Shown: positions 27,105 through 34,760 of the stretch, in pieces
Position numbering within the stretch: the stretch's first letter is position 1
How the letters are laid out: each line of letters begins with the position of its first letter
Assembly (NCBI GenBank): GCA_001874325.1
Contig: MPCW01000010.1
Location: 53,679 to 117,678, forward strand
Direction of reading: 5' to 3'
Length of the DNA stretch: 64,000 bases
Origin: Flavobacterium sp. MedPE-SWcel
Lineage (GTDB): Bacteria; Bacteroidota; Bacteroidia; Flavobacteriales; Flavobacteriaceae
Position numbers and translations under genes: made by a program
The notes under the pieces: generated by a model
Told to the model about the DNA's origin: nothing
What the model saw: only the letters and a program-made list of their open reading frames with translations
Databases searched by the model: none

Positions 27105-28619
27105 ATGAAAGAAATCAACCTATTATCATTAATACAAGCATATAAAAATCTTGACGAATCACTTTATAAAAAATATATTGAATATTTAAAAATAACCCCA
27201 AAAAAACAAGAGTTAAAGGACATAGAGTGTCTAATTAAAACATTACAATCAATTGATTGTAACATAGCATTATATGACAACTATTTCTTAGGCTATACTA
27301 TACCTCAAATTAGTAAAGAATTTGATTTATTAAGATTTGGTGAAAATTACAATGTAAATATTGAACTGAAAAGCAAAAACATAGGGGAAGAAAGGATAAA
27401 AAAACAACTTTCAAAAAACAAATACTATTTAGACTTCTTAAATAAAAAAATATTCAATTTCACATTTCTATCAGATGAAAACAAGTTTTATAAAGTTGAC
27501 TCAAATAGTAATTTAATTGAAGTTAAATTCACAGAACTGATTAAAGTACTTAAAAACCAAAAACTGGAAAAAACACTAGATATTAACAGTAAATTCACTC
27601 CCTCCAGTTATTTAGTTTCTCCCTTTAATTCTACAAATAAGTTTATTAAAAGTGAATACTTTCTAACTCTACAACAAGAAGATTTCAAAAAAAAGGCACT
27701 AAACATAATAAACAAGAATGGTACTTCTTTTTTGTCTATATGTGGTAAAGCTGGTACAGGGAAAACCCTACTTATTTTCGATATCGCAAAAGAATGTATC
27801 AACCAAAATATAAAAACTCTTACTGTTCATTGCGGAGGATTAAATGAAGGACATAACAAACTAATTAGGAATCAAGGTTGGAAAATAATTCCAATCAAAT
27901 CTATAAAATATCAAGACTGTTCAATTTATGATCTAATAATTATAGATGAAGCACAAAGAATTCGTATCTCTCAATTAAATTCTATTATTAATCAAATTAG
28001 AGAAAATAATGGGACATGTATATTTTCATACGACATGACTCAATGCCTTACTAAAAAAGAAATAGACAACAATATTGATGAATATCTCACTAAGAAAACT
28101 GAACATCAAAAATTTAATTTAACTAACAAGGTAAGAACAAATAGAGAAATTGCCCATTTCACAACTGGTTTATTTAACAAAGCTAAGTTTCTTTCAAAAA
28201 TTGAAATCTCAAATGTCCAAATAAACTATTTTGAAAACCTTGAGGATGCAGTAAATTTTATCAAAGTACTTAAGCTTAATAATTGGAAAGTCATTAATTA
28301 TACACCATCTACCGTACATACACATCCTTATGAGAAATTTTCACTTACAGAGGAAGACAATACCCATCAAGTTATCGGTCAAGAATTTGATAATGTAGTC
28401 GCTGTAATTGACTCGCATTTTTATTATAAAAACACCGGTGAATTATCCACTAAAAACTATATAGACAAGCCATATTATCTTACTAATAAAATGTTATATC
28501 AAATTATGACAAGGGCTAGAAAAAAACTTAATATTGTAATAATAGACAACAAAGAAGTAATGGAGCAATGTTTATCTATACTCAAACCAAATTTACATGA
28601 ATCATCTTTCGTAGAATAA
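27105..28619 (+). CDS. Predicted nuclease-helicase (PD-(D/E)xK-like N-terminus, SF1/DUF2075-type helicase), defence candidate
   Basis: 504 residues, no signal or membrane segment. Residues about 60-130 show a restriction-endonuclease-like pattern: FDLLRFG with D74, then a beta strand ending in E87-L-K89, which fits D...ExK. Residues about 205-495 are an SF1 helicase of the DUF2075/Schlafen-group-3 type. Walker A is GKAGTGKT (214-221) and Walker B is IIIDEAQ (to 284). FSYDMTQ (about 307-313) corresponds to motif III. NKVRTNREI (about 341-349), GQEFDNVVAVID and YQIMTRARKKL are the motifs IV to VI. The gene is visibly richer in A/T and AAA/ATA codons than its neighbours and stands alone between tadA and dxs, which suggests transfer. 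Single-protein nuclease-helicases such as staphylococcal Nhi act against phage; that role here is inference. Confidence 0.8.
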   Translation: MKEINLLSLIQAYKNLDESLYKKYIEYLKITPKKQELKDIECLIKTLQSIDCNIALYDNYFLGYTIPQISKEFDLLRFGENYNVNIELKSKNIGEERIKKQLSKNKYYLDFLNKKIFNFTFLSDENKFYKVDSNSNLIEVKFTELIKVLKNQKLEKTLDINSKFTPSSYLVSPFNSTNKFIKSEYFLTLQQEDFKKKALNIINKNGTSFLSICGKAGTGKTLLIFDIAKECINQNIKTLTVHCGGLNEGHNKLIRNQGWKIIPIKSIKYQDCSIYDLIIIDEAQRIRISQLNSIINQIRENNGTCIFSYDMTQCLTKKEIDNNIDEYLTKKTEHQKFNLTNKVRTNREIAHFTTGLFNKAKFLSKIEISNVQINYFENLEDAVNFIKVLKLNNWKVINYTPSTVHTHPYEKFSLTEEDNTHQVIGQEFDNVVAVIDSHFYYKNTGELSTKNYIDKPYYLTNKMLYQIMTRARKKLNIVIIDNKEVMEQCLSILKPNLHESSFVE

Positions 28620-28658
28620 ACAGATATTAAAACTGTATTTATTCGTTTTTCAAATTCT

Positions 28659-28666
28659 TAACTTTG
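28659..28666 (+). promoter_or_regulatory. Predicted -7 element of dxs
   Basis: TAACTTTG, exact consensus, five bases before the dxs ATG, so the mRNA would have a very short leader or be leaderless. Confidence 0.4.
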
Positions 28667-28671
28667 CATTC

Positions 28672-30444
28672 ATGCAAAAGCTACTCAACACCATACAATG
28701 CCCTGCTGATTTACGCAGACTAAAACCTGAACAGTTACCACAACTAGCTACAGAGCTACGCGATTTTATTATCGACATTGTTTCGGTTAAAGAGGGGCAT
28801 CTTGGCGCAAGCCTTGGTGTTGTAGAACTTACTATTGCTTTGCATTATACATTTAACACTCCTGATGATTTATTAGTTTGGGATGTTGGTCATCAGGCAT
28901 ACGGGCATAAAATACTTACCGAACGTAAAGATAAATTTGACACTAACCGTCAATGGGGTGGTATAAGCGGATTCCCGAAACGTAGCGAAAGTATTTTTGA
29001 CACTTTTGGCGTGGGGCATTCCTCCACTTCTATCTCGGCAGCGCTAGGTATGGCAATTGCTTCTAAGCTACAAGGTGATACCGAAAAGTGTCATATTGCT
29101 GTAATTGGCGATGCTAGTATCGCATCAGGTATGGCTTTCGAAGGGCTTAATCATGCTGGAGTTACTGATGCTAACTTACTTGTTATACTTAACGATAACG
29201 CCATAGGTATAGACCCTAGTGTAGGTGCACTTAAAAATTATCTTACTGAGGTTAAGTCTGGGCGTAACCCAAGGGAAAATAACATGATAAAATCGTTGAA
29301 TTTTGACTATACTGGCCCTGTTGATGGTCATGATTTAAATGCTTTATTAAAAGAATTAGAACGGTTAAAAAGTATAAAAGGTCCTAAATTTCTACACATT
29401 ATAACCACTAAAGGTAAAGGACTAAGACAAGCAGAGGAAGATCAGGTAAAATATCATGCTCCTGGTAAATTTGACAAAACAACAGGAGAACTATTACCAA
29501 AAACTAATGAAAACTTACCGCCTAAGTATCAAGATGTATTTGGACTTACACTTGTAGAACTTGCCGAGAAAAATAAAAAAATTATAGGTATTACTCCTGC
29601 TATGCCATCGGGTAGTTCTATGAAGTTTATGATGGAAGCTTTCCCTGAAAGGGCTTTTGATGTGGGTATTGCCGAACAGCACGCTGTTACTCTTGCGGCT
29701 GGTATGGCTACGCAAGGTATGACGGTTTACTGCAATGTTTACTCCACTTTCTTACAACGCTCTTATGATCAAATAATACACGATGTAGCTTTACAAAACC
29801 TACCTATTATCTTTTGTTTAGATCGCGCAGGGTTAGTAGGTGAAGATGGCGCTACACATCATGGTGTTTTTGATATTGCATACCTTAATTGTATACCTAA
29901 CCTCATCATTTTTGCACCATTAAACGAAAGTCAACTTCGTAATATATTATATACCGCTCAACTCGGTTTACCTCACCCTATAGCCATACGTTACCCCCGT
30001 GGTAGAAGCGAAAACATTAATTGGAAATTACCTTTTAAAGAAATTGAAATAGGCAAAGCCAAACAATTAAAAGAAGGTACAAAGGTTACCATACTTACTA
30101 CAGGTACTATTGGTAATAATGCAACTAAAGCGCTTGACGAGATAGAAAACACATCTGAATTTTCTCATTACCATTTTGGTTTTATAAAACCACTTGATGA
30201 AAAAATACTTCACGATATAATTACTAAATATAGTACTATTATAACTATAGAGGATGGCACTACTACAGGAGGTTTTGGTAGTAGTATTGCTGCTTTTGCT
30301 ACCACTAACAACTATAACGGAGTTATTAAAATTTTAGGAATACCCGATGAGTTTATACAGCATGGCACTACTAAACAACTACAACAATACTGCGGAATTG
30401 ACGTTAAAAGCTTAAAAGAGGCTTTTTTACTTATCAGAAAATAA
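28672..30444 (+). CDS. dxs: 1-deoxy-D-xylulose-5-phosphate synthase
   Basis: Thiamine-diphosphate enzyme joining pyruvate and glyceraldehyde 3-phosphate at the entry of the MEP isoprenoid pathway. 590 residues. DVGHQAYGHK, GHSSTSISAALGMA and the ThDP/Mg motif GDASIASGMAFEGLNHAG with LNDNAIGIDPSVG are intact. The transketolase pyrimidine domain follows (VGIAEQHAVTLAAGMA, GEDGATHHGVFD), then the C-terminal domain (EDGTTTGGFGS). Slightly shorter than the E. coli enzyme, as is common in Bacteroidota. Followed by the DUF3078 gene after 38 bases. Confidence 0.97.
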   Translation: MQKLLNTIQCPADLRRLKPEQLPQLATELRDFIIDIVSVKEGHLGASLGVVELTIALHYTFNTPDDLLVWDVGHQAYGHKILTERKDKFDTNRQWGGISGFPKRSESIFDTFGVGHSSTSISAALGMAIASKLQGDTEKCHIAVIGDASIASGMAFEGLNHAGVTDANLLVILNDNAIGIDPSVGALKNYLTEVKSGRNPRENNMIKSLNFDYTGPVDGHDLNALLKELERLKSIKGPKFLHIITTKGKGLRQAEEDQVKYHAPGKFDKTTGELLPKTNENLPPKYQDVFGLTLVELAEKNKKIIGITPAMPSGSSMKFMMEAFPERAFDVGIAEQHAVTLAAGMATQGMTVYCNVYSTFLQRSYDQIIHDVALQNLPIIFCLDRAGLVGEDGATHHGVFDIAYLNCIPNLIIFAPLNESQLRNILYTAQLGLPHPIAIRYPRGRSENINWKLPFKEIEIGKAKQLKEGTKVTILTTGTIGNNATKALDEIENTSEFSHYHFGFIKPLDEKILHDIITKYSTIITIEDGTTTGGFGSSIAAFATTNNYNGVIKILGIPDEFIQHGTTKQLQQYCGIDVKSLKEAFLLIRK

Positions 30445-30482
30445 CGATTTTTGCAACACATCTGTCACAAATTAAATATTGA

Positions 30483-31430
30483 ATGAAATTTAAGATCAGC
30501 TTTTCAGTACTATTAATACTCTTATTTATACAAAACATACAATCGCAAAACATAGACACTACCGTTAAAGATACTGTTGACTATTGGACAAGAACTAACA
30601 AAGTAGGTCTTGACATTTCTGAAATTGCATTTATCAATTGGAGTGTCGGAGGTAATAACTCTATTACTGTATTAGGTAAAGGAGATTTTAACCGTAATTA
30701 CCATAAAGAAAACCTAAACTGGGATAACGAGCTATTACTTAGATATGGTTTTAATAGCCAAGAAGGGCAAGAAATAAGGAAAACTGATGACCAAATAAAA
30801 TTCACTTCTACCTTTGGTTATAGAACAGATACAATATCGCATTGGTATTATAGTGCCAAATTTAACTTAAACACTCAGTTTAGAAATGGTTATGCCTACC
30901 CTAATACTACTGATGAAATTTCAGGGCCATTTTCTCCTGCTTATGTATTCTTAGGTATTGGTAGTGAATATATCCGTAAAGATTTAGGATTAAATGCTTA
31001 CTTCTCTCCATTAACTAATAAAACTACCTTAGTATTAAACCATACACTTGCCGATCAAGGTGCTTTTGGAGTAGACCCTGCGGTGTATGACGAGGAAGGT
31101 AATTTAGTACGTCGAGGAAAAACATCACGAACAGAGATGGGTATATTAGTTACCAACAATATAAAACGTAAAATATTTAAAAACATAATACTCGATCATC
31201 GTATTAGTCTTTATACTGACTATATTAATAACTTTGGTAATATTGATCTTGACTGGCAACTACAACTTGACATGACCGTAAATGAATATGTAAAAGCCAA
31301 CATTGGTTTACATATTATATATGACGATGACATAAAAGCTACCGAAGAAGTAGATGGGGAAACAGTACAAGTAGGACCTAAACTACAATTAAAACAAATG
31401 CTTGGTCTAGGAGTTACTTATAGCTTTTAA
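30483..31430 (+). CDS. DUF3078 family outer-membrane-type protein
   Basis: 315 residues with a Sec signal ending near residue 22 (NIQSQ). The mature part has alternating beta strands with aromatic ends (WSVGGNNSITVLGKGDFN, NLNWDNELLLRYGFNSQEG, FGYRTDTISHWYYSAKFNLN) and a C-terminal GLGVTYSF ending in Phe, typical of outer-membrane barrels. Matches the Bacteroidota DUF3078 family, function unknown. Likely co-transcribed with dxs. Convergent with dgt four bases away. Confidence 0.88.
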   Translation: MKFKISFSVLLILLFIQNIQSQNIDTTVKDTVDYWTRTNKVGLDISEIAFINWSVGGNNSITVLGKGDFNRNYHKENLNWDNELLLRYGFNSQEGQEIRKTDDQIKFTSTFGYRTDTISHWYYSAKFNLNTQFRNGYAYPNTTDEISGPFSPAYVFLGIGSEYIRKDLGLNAYFSPLTNKTTLVLNHTLADQGAFGVDPAVYDEEGNLVRRGKTSRTEMGILVTNNIKRKIFKNIILDHRISLYTDYINNFGNIDLDWQLQLDMTVNEYVKANIGLHIIYDDDIKATEEVDGETVQVGPKLQLKQMLGLGVTYSF

Positions 31431-31434
31431 AAGA

Positions 31435-32781
31435 CTACTTAACTCCTGTTATAGTATTATAAAGCAATAACGCTTTACCATCTGTCAACGTCGAAACAAA
31501 ATGCGATATATGAAGTAATCTGTCGTACAGCGTTGTCTTATCTGTAATAAACTTTTCTGGTAATAGTTTTAAAACAAGCTTATCGTAGTTACTCTCTTTG
31601 CCTTCATATTTATTATTGTAGGCTGTACAAAAAGTATCTAGCAATGTATTAATTATACGATACCCTATAACTTCTTTTTCTACCACCTCTCTACTCTGGT
31701 AAATATTTTCAATACTGATATTTATAATATCACGCATCTGTGCTGTATACTTCCCCTGATCGGTTAAAGCATAAGGATATTTACCTGCTAATATAGCCTC
31801 TTCATTCTCTAGAAAAACAGTCACAGCATCGTTTATAAGACTACTAATAGCCAAAGCACGCAGGTAACTAACCCTATCTTCTTTTGTAGTAAGACTTTTG
31901 TATTTTTCAACCTGTACGTTGTCTTTAACCAGTTTTATAAGGTATTCTAACGCAAAATCTTCTGATATAACCCCTAGGTTAATACCGTCTTCAAAATCTA
32001 TAATAGTATAACAGATATCATCAGCAGCCTCTACAAGGTAAGCTAACGGGTGACGTTCGTAACCTATATCATTCCCTGTTTTATTAGGAACAAGGCCTAA
32101 CTCTTGTGCTACATCTTGAAAATAGGCTTTATCACACTGAAAGAAACCATATTTTTTATCAGCAATGTTAGCAGCGGTAGGTTTTTTAGGCAAGGACTCT
32201 TTAGGGTACTTCATAAAAGCTCCTAATGTAGCATATGATAAGCGTAGCCCTCCCTCTATACCTGGGCGCGATGTAGCTAGTAAGTTAAATCCATTGGCAT
32301 TACCCTCAAAATCGACTAAATCTTGCCATTCTTTATCTGTAAGCTGTTCTTTATATTGCTTACCATTACCTATTTTAAAATACTCTCCTATAGCTTTTTC
32401 TCCTGAATGACCAAAGGGTGGATTACCAATATCGTGTGCCAAAGCAGCAGCAGCTACTATAGCACCAAAATCGTTCATTTGAAAACCGTGTATATCTTGC
32501 AAGTAAGGGTGCTTTTCGATAATTTTTTTACCGACCAGTCTACCTAATGAGCGACCAACTACAGAGACTTCAAGACTATGTGTTAAACGTGTGTGTACAA
32601 AATCAGTTTTAGATAATGGTATTACCTGTGTTTTATCTTGTAAGCTTCTAAAAGCTGACGAGAATATAATACGATCATAATCTACCTCAAACCCTAAACG
32701 AGTATCATCTTGCTCCTTACGTAAACGTTTACTTGTATCTCCTTGTCGTTTTAACGACAGTAGTTGTTCCCATTGCATCAT
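31435..32781 (-). CDS. dgt: Deoxyguanosinetriphosphate triphosphohydrolase (dGTPase)
   Basis: HD-domain enzyme cutting dGTP to deoxyguanosine and triphosphate. 448 residues. RTRLTHSLEVSVVGR-type motif (TRLTHSLEVSVV), AHDIGNPPFGHSGE with the HD pair, and YLVEAADDICYTIIDFEDG with the last Asp are present. It lies 4 bases after an unknown gene and close to nrdAB, a grouping around dNTP levels. Some dGTPases also limit phage replication; nothing here specifically points to that. Confidence 0.95.
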   Translation of the reverse strand: MMQWEQLLSLKRQGDTSKRLRKEQDDTRLGFEVDYDRIIFSSAFRSLQDKTQVIPLSKTDFVHTRLTHSLEVSVVGRSLGRLVGKKIIEKHPYLQDIHGFQMNDFGAIVAAAALAHDIGNPPFGHSGEKAIGEYFKIGNGKQYKEQLTDKEWQDLVDFEGNANGFNLLATSRPGIEGGLRLSYATLGAFMKYPKESLPKKPTAANIADKKYGFFQCDKAYFQDVAQELGLVPNKTGNDIGYERHPLAYLVEAADDICYTIIDFEDGINLGVISEDFALEYLIKLVKDNVQVEKYKSLTTKEDRVSYLRALAISSLINDAVTVFLENEEAILAGKYPYALTDQGKYTAQMRDIINISIENIYQSREVVEKEVIGYRIINTLLDTFCTAYNNKYEGKESNYDKLVLKLLPEKFITDKTTLYDRLLHISHFVSTLTDGKALLLYNTITGVK

Positions 32782-32785
32782 AACT

Positions 32786-33343
32786 CTATAAAAATTTTAT
32801 ACCGTCCAACATCTCTTTATATCTAATCATATCTTCGATATCTCTAGACTTATATTTATCTATTCTTTCATTCTCAGACAATTTATCCTTTACCACCAAT
32901 AATTGTTGTTGAATATTTAAAGTTTGAGCTGTTGAAACATAAGACAAACTTTCAGGTTTATTTAACCTAAAATAATCTTGACAAAAAAAGAATGCAGTAT
33001 TCAGGTCCTTCACATTATCTTTATTGATCCAACTTTTCTTAGTTAAATGAATCAACCAACTCCAAACTAGATCCCCATTATACTCTTCAGTTTCCCAAAA
33101 TCGTGTATCTCCAATAACATAATCATAACCTACTTTCCCCACTAAAGCATCAGGTTCAACCTGCCAAATTCCAAATTTTATTATAACCATGTCGCTATAA
33201 AATTCATTGTAATCAAACCGACCTTTATCTTTTGTATAGAGTAATGCCTTTTCATAATCAGAATGATCTTCGTTGAAATTATCTGGCACCTCTCCATTTT
33301 CCCAAAGAGAATACAAATAATCTCTTGCTTCTTGATCTGTCAT
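32786..33343 (-). CDS. Hypothetical protein upstream of dgt
   Basis: 185 residues, acidic, cytoplasmic, no signal or membrane helix. It has a mostly helical look, with an N-terminal TDQEARDYLYSLWENGEVPD and conserved-looking FWETEEYNGDLVWSWLIHLTKK in the middle. I do not recognise a family. Ends 4 bases before the dgt ATG, so the two are surely co-transcribed. Confidence 0.75.
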   Translation of the reverse strand: MTDQEARDYLYSLWENGEVPDNFNEDHSDYEKALLYTKDKGRFDYNEFYSDMVIIKFGIWQVEPDALVGKVGYDYVIGDTRFWETEEYNGDLVWSWLIHLTKKSWINKDNVKDLNTAFFFCQDYFRLNKPESLSYVSTAQTLNIQQQLLVVKDKLSENERIDKYKSRDIEDMIRYKEMLDGIKFL

Positions 33344-33403
33344 AATTACTTATTTTACTATTAAAACTTCATACAAAACACAGCATCATCCTATTAATAG
33401 GTT

Positions 33404-33697
33404 TTATTCTTGATCTTGTTGAGGTTTTTCTGATGAACCTTCTTCAAGTTCTTCAGTAGAATCTTCTTTTACCCATCTCTTTTTATTCGCTAAAGCAAAA
33501 TCTTTCGACTTTACTGGATACTGTTCTTGGCTTATATCACTTGGATTTTCAATAACTGATTTTATCTTAATTTCATCCCCAAGGTTAAAATTTGTAGCTA
33601 CTTTTTTATAATCTAATAAATAGCGTCCACAAAAATAGTTACCCTTTTCATCCTTCTCTATTACCCCTACATAAATAGGCTTTTTTTCTTCTGACAT
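33404..33697 (-). CDS. Hypothetical small acidic protein
   Basis: 97 residues, beginning MSEEKKPIYVGVIEKDEKGN, a small beta-rich body, and a disordered acidic C-terminus (EDSTEELEEGSSEKPQQDQE). No signal, membrane helix or known motif. It lies 24 bases after the RDD gene and 60 bases before the 185-residue gene, in the same direction as dgt, so probably part of one transcript. Confidence 0.65.
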   Translation of the reverse strand: MSEEKKPIYVGVIEKDEKGNYFCGRYLLDYKKVATNFNLGDEIKIKSVIENPSDISQEQYPVKSKDFALANKKRWVKEDSTEELEEGSSEKPQQDQE

Positions 33698-33721
33698 TTC
33701 TTTTTTTTATTTATTTGTTAC

Positions 33722-34234
33722 TTACAGTACTTCTTCTTTTCCTATCTCATCAAATGAGTTTTTCAATCGTACTGCTTCATCATATTTTTTGGTATCAACT
33801 ACATAAGTATTTGAAATACTATCATGCCACCCTCTTCCAGTAGAACCTAAAAATGAAAGACCTTCAAAAGGTATTAATCTACATAGTGAACGTATTAAAA
33901 TCACTTTGGAGTCTGGCTTAGAGCCATCATACATAACCACCTTAGTACCCGTAATTAGTTTGCCAAGGCTACGAGAAGAATTGGTCTCAAAAATACCATA
34001 ATAAAATATCGCTATCATAACACCTAAAAACCGCTCTTGTATAAAATTCAATCCAGATATCCATATAAGGAAACCATCTATTTCAAAAGCATAATATAGT
34101 ACTGCAGCAAATACACCTATCAAAACCCCAATAATTAACTGTACTATAAAATCTATAATCAAGTTAGCAAAACGCTTACCTTTTGTTGCAAGCATTTCAT
34201 CTTCTATGTATACTGTATTATCTTGATATTCCAT
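33722..34234 (-). CDS. RDD family membrane protein
   Basis: 170 residues. The RDD domain begins at KGKRFANLIIDFIVQLIIGVLIGV, with the Arg and Asp of the family in the first helix. A second helix (about 80-98) is followed by NSSRSLGKLITGTKVV and SLCRLIPFEGLSFL. An inner-membrane protein of uncertain function; some members are linked to ion or metal transport. A TAnnTTTG element (34252-34259) is directly upstream. Confidence 0.88.
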   Translation of the reverse strand: MEYQDNTVYIEDEMLATKGKRFANLIIDFIVQLIIGVLIGVFAAVLYYAFEIDGFLIWISGLNFIQERFLGVMIAIFYYGIFETNSSRSLGKLITGTKVVMYDGSKPDSKVILIRSLCRLIPFEGLSFLGSTGRGWHDSISNTYVVDTKKYDEAVRLKNSFDEIGKEEVL

Positions 34235-34251
34235 TTATAAAATTTAAACCT

Positions 34252-34259
34252 CAAAAGTA
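34252..34259 (-). promoter_or_regulatory. Predicted -7 element of the RDD-to-dgt gene group
   Basis: Minus-strand TACTTTTG, exact consensus, 17 bases before the RDD ATG and just past the terminator of the 41-residue gene. Confidence 0.4.
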
Positions 34260-34265
34260 ATAAAA

Positions 34266-34290
34266 TAACAGCCGCTAATAGCGGCTGTTA
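34266..34290 (-). terminator. Terminator of the 41-residue gene
   Basis: A perfect 11-bp stem (TAACAGCCGCT / AGCGGCTGTTA) with an AAT loop. On the minus strand it is followed by TTTTATTACTTTTG. Confidence 0.6.
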
Positions 34291-34297
34291 TAAAAGA

Positions 34298-34423
34298 TTA
34301 ATCTCTTTTCTTTATAGGTATTTTAAAGCAAGTACCATCTGTTTTACAAATTCTTCTACCATTTCTTGTCGTTATACATTTTCTAAAAATGTATCCACAA
34401 TCATCATCCTTTTTTGAATTCAT
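34298..34423 (-). CDS. 41-residue Cys-rich small protein
   Basis: Reads MNSKKDDDCGYIFRKCITTR, then NGRRICKTDGTCFKIPIKKR and a final D. Four cysteines (9, 16, 26, 33) in a C-X6-C-X9-C-X6-C spacing within a strongly basic body, no signal peptide. It is followed 7 bases later by a clear hairpin terminator, which supports it as a real gene. It could bind zinc or be a small secreted or regulatory peptide. No family recognised. Confidence 0.55.
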   Translation of the reverse strand: MNSKKDDDCGYIFRKCITTRNGRRICKTDGTCFKIPIKKRD

Positions 34424-34533
34424 GACTCTTTAATAATTTAAATTGTTAATAACTTTCTGCAGCTTCTAAAAGCCTACAGAGACTACTTATTCAAAGCTCA
34501 ATGAAGCAAAAGCAACATCAACTGTAACAATTT

Positions 34534-34680
34534 AACTTGGAAAGAAGACTCGTATTTGATACTTTTGTCTTATCAAATAAGTAGGTGAGGTAACCTCATC
34601 GTCTTATATACTTAATAAATACGCCGGTCAAGCTTTATATTAAGTTTCCAAGTTAGGGATGTTACAGCATCCCTTTTTTT
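34534..34680 (+). ncRNA. Structured non-coding RNA candidate, possibly 6S-type
   Basis: A 121-base segment is closed by a perfect 10-bp stem (AACTTGGAAA at 34534-34543, TTTCCAAGTT at 34645-34654). Inside are CGTATTT/AAATACG (34551-34557 with 34617-34623) and an apical hairpin GGTGAGG/CCTCATC (34584-34600). An alternative local hairpin is ATTTGATA/TATCAAAT. A terminator (34656-34680) follows one base after the closing stem. A long rod with asymmetric inner loops, isolated between genes and with its own terminator, is what a small flavobacterial 6S RNA would look like. The identity is inference; RNA status is better supported than the name. Confidence 0.55.
34656..34680 (+). terminator. Terminator of the structured RNA
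   Basis: GGGATG-TTACAG-CATCCC followed by seven T's. The T-tract exists only on the plus strand, which fixes the direction of the RNA. Confidence 0.75.
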
Positions 34681-34719
34681 GTTTCTATACCTCTACAAAA
34701 ATTTAAAATTATATTTAAA

Positions 34720-34747
34720 ACAAGACTCCATTACAATGAAGCCTTGT
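34720..34747 (-). terminator. Terminator of nrdBA
   Basis: Minus strand ACAAGGCTTCATT with its complement ATGGAGTCTTGT (two G-T wobbles), then TTTTAAATATAATTTT. It lies 14 bases after the nrdA stop. Confidence 0.6.
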
Positions 34748-34760
34748 CTCTTTTTCTTGT

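Noticed and set aside
34430..34700. Riboswitch controlling a neighbouring gene
   Set aside because: The structured segment is on the plus strand and ends in its own terminator, while both flanking genes are on the minus strand, so it cannot be their leader.
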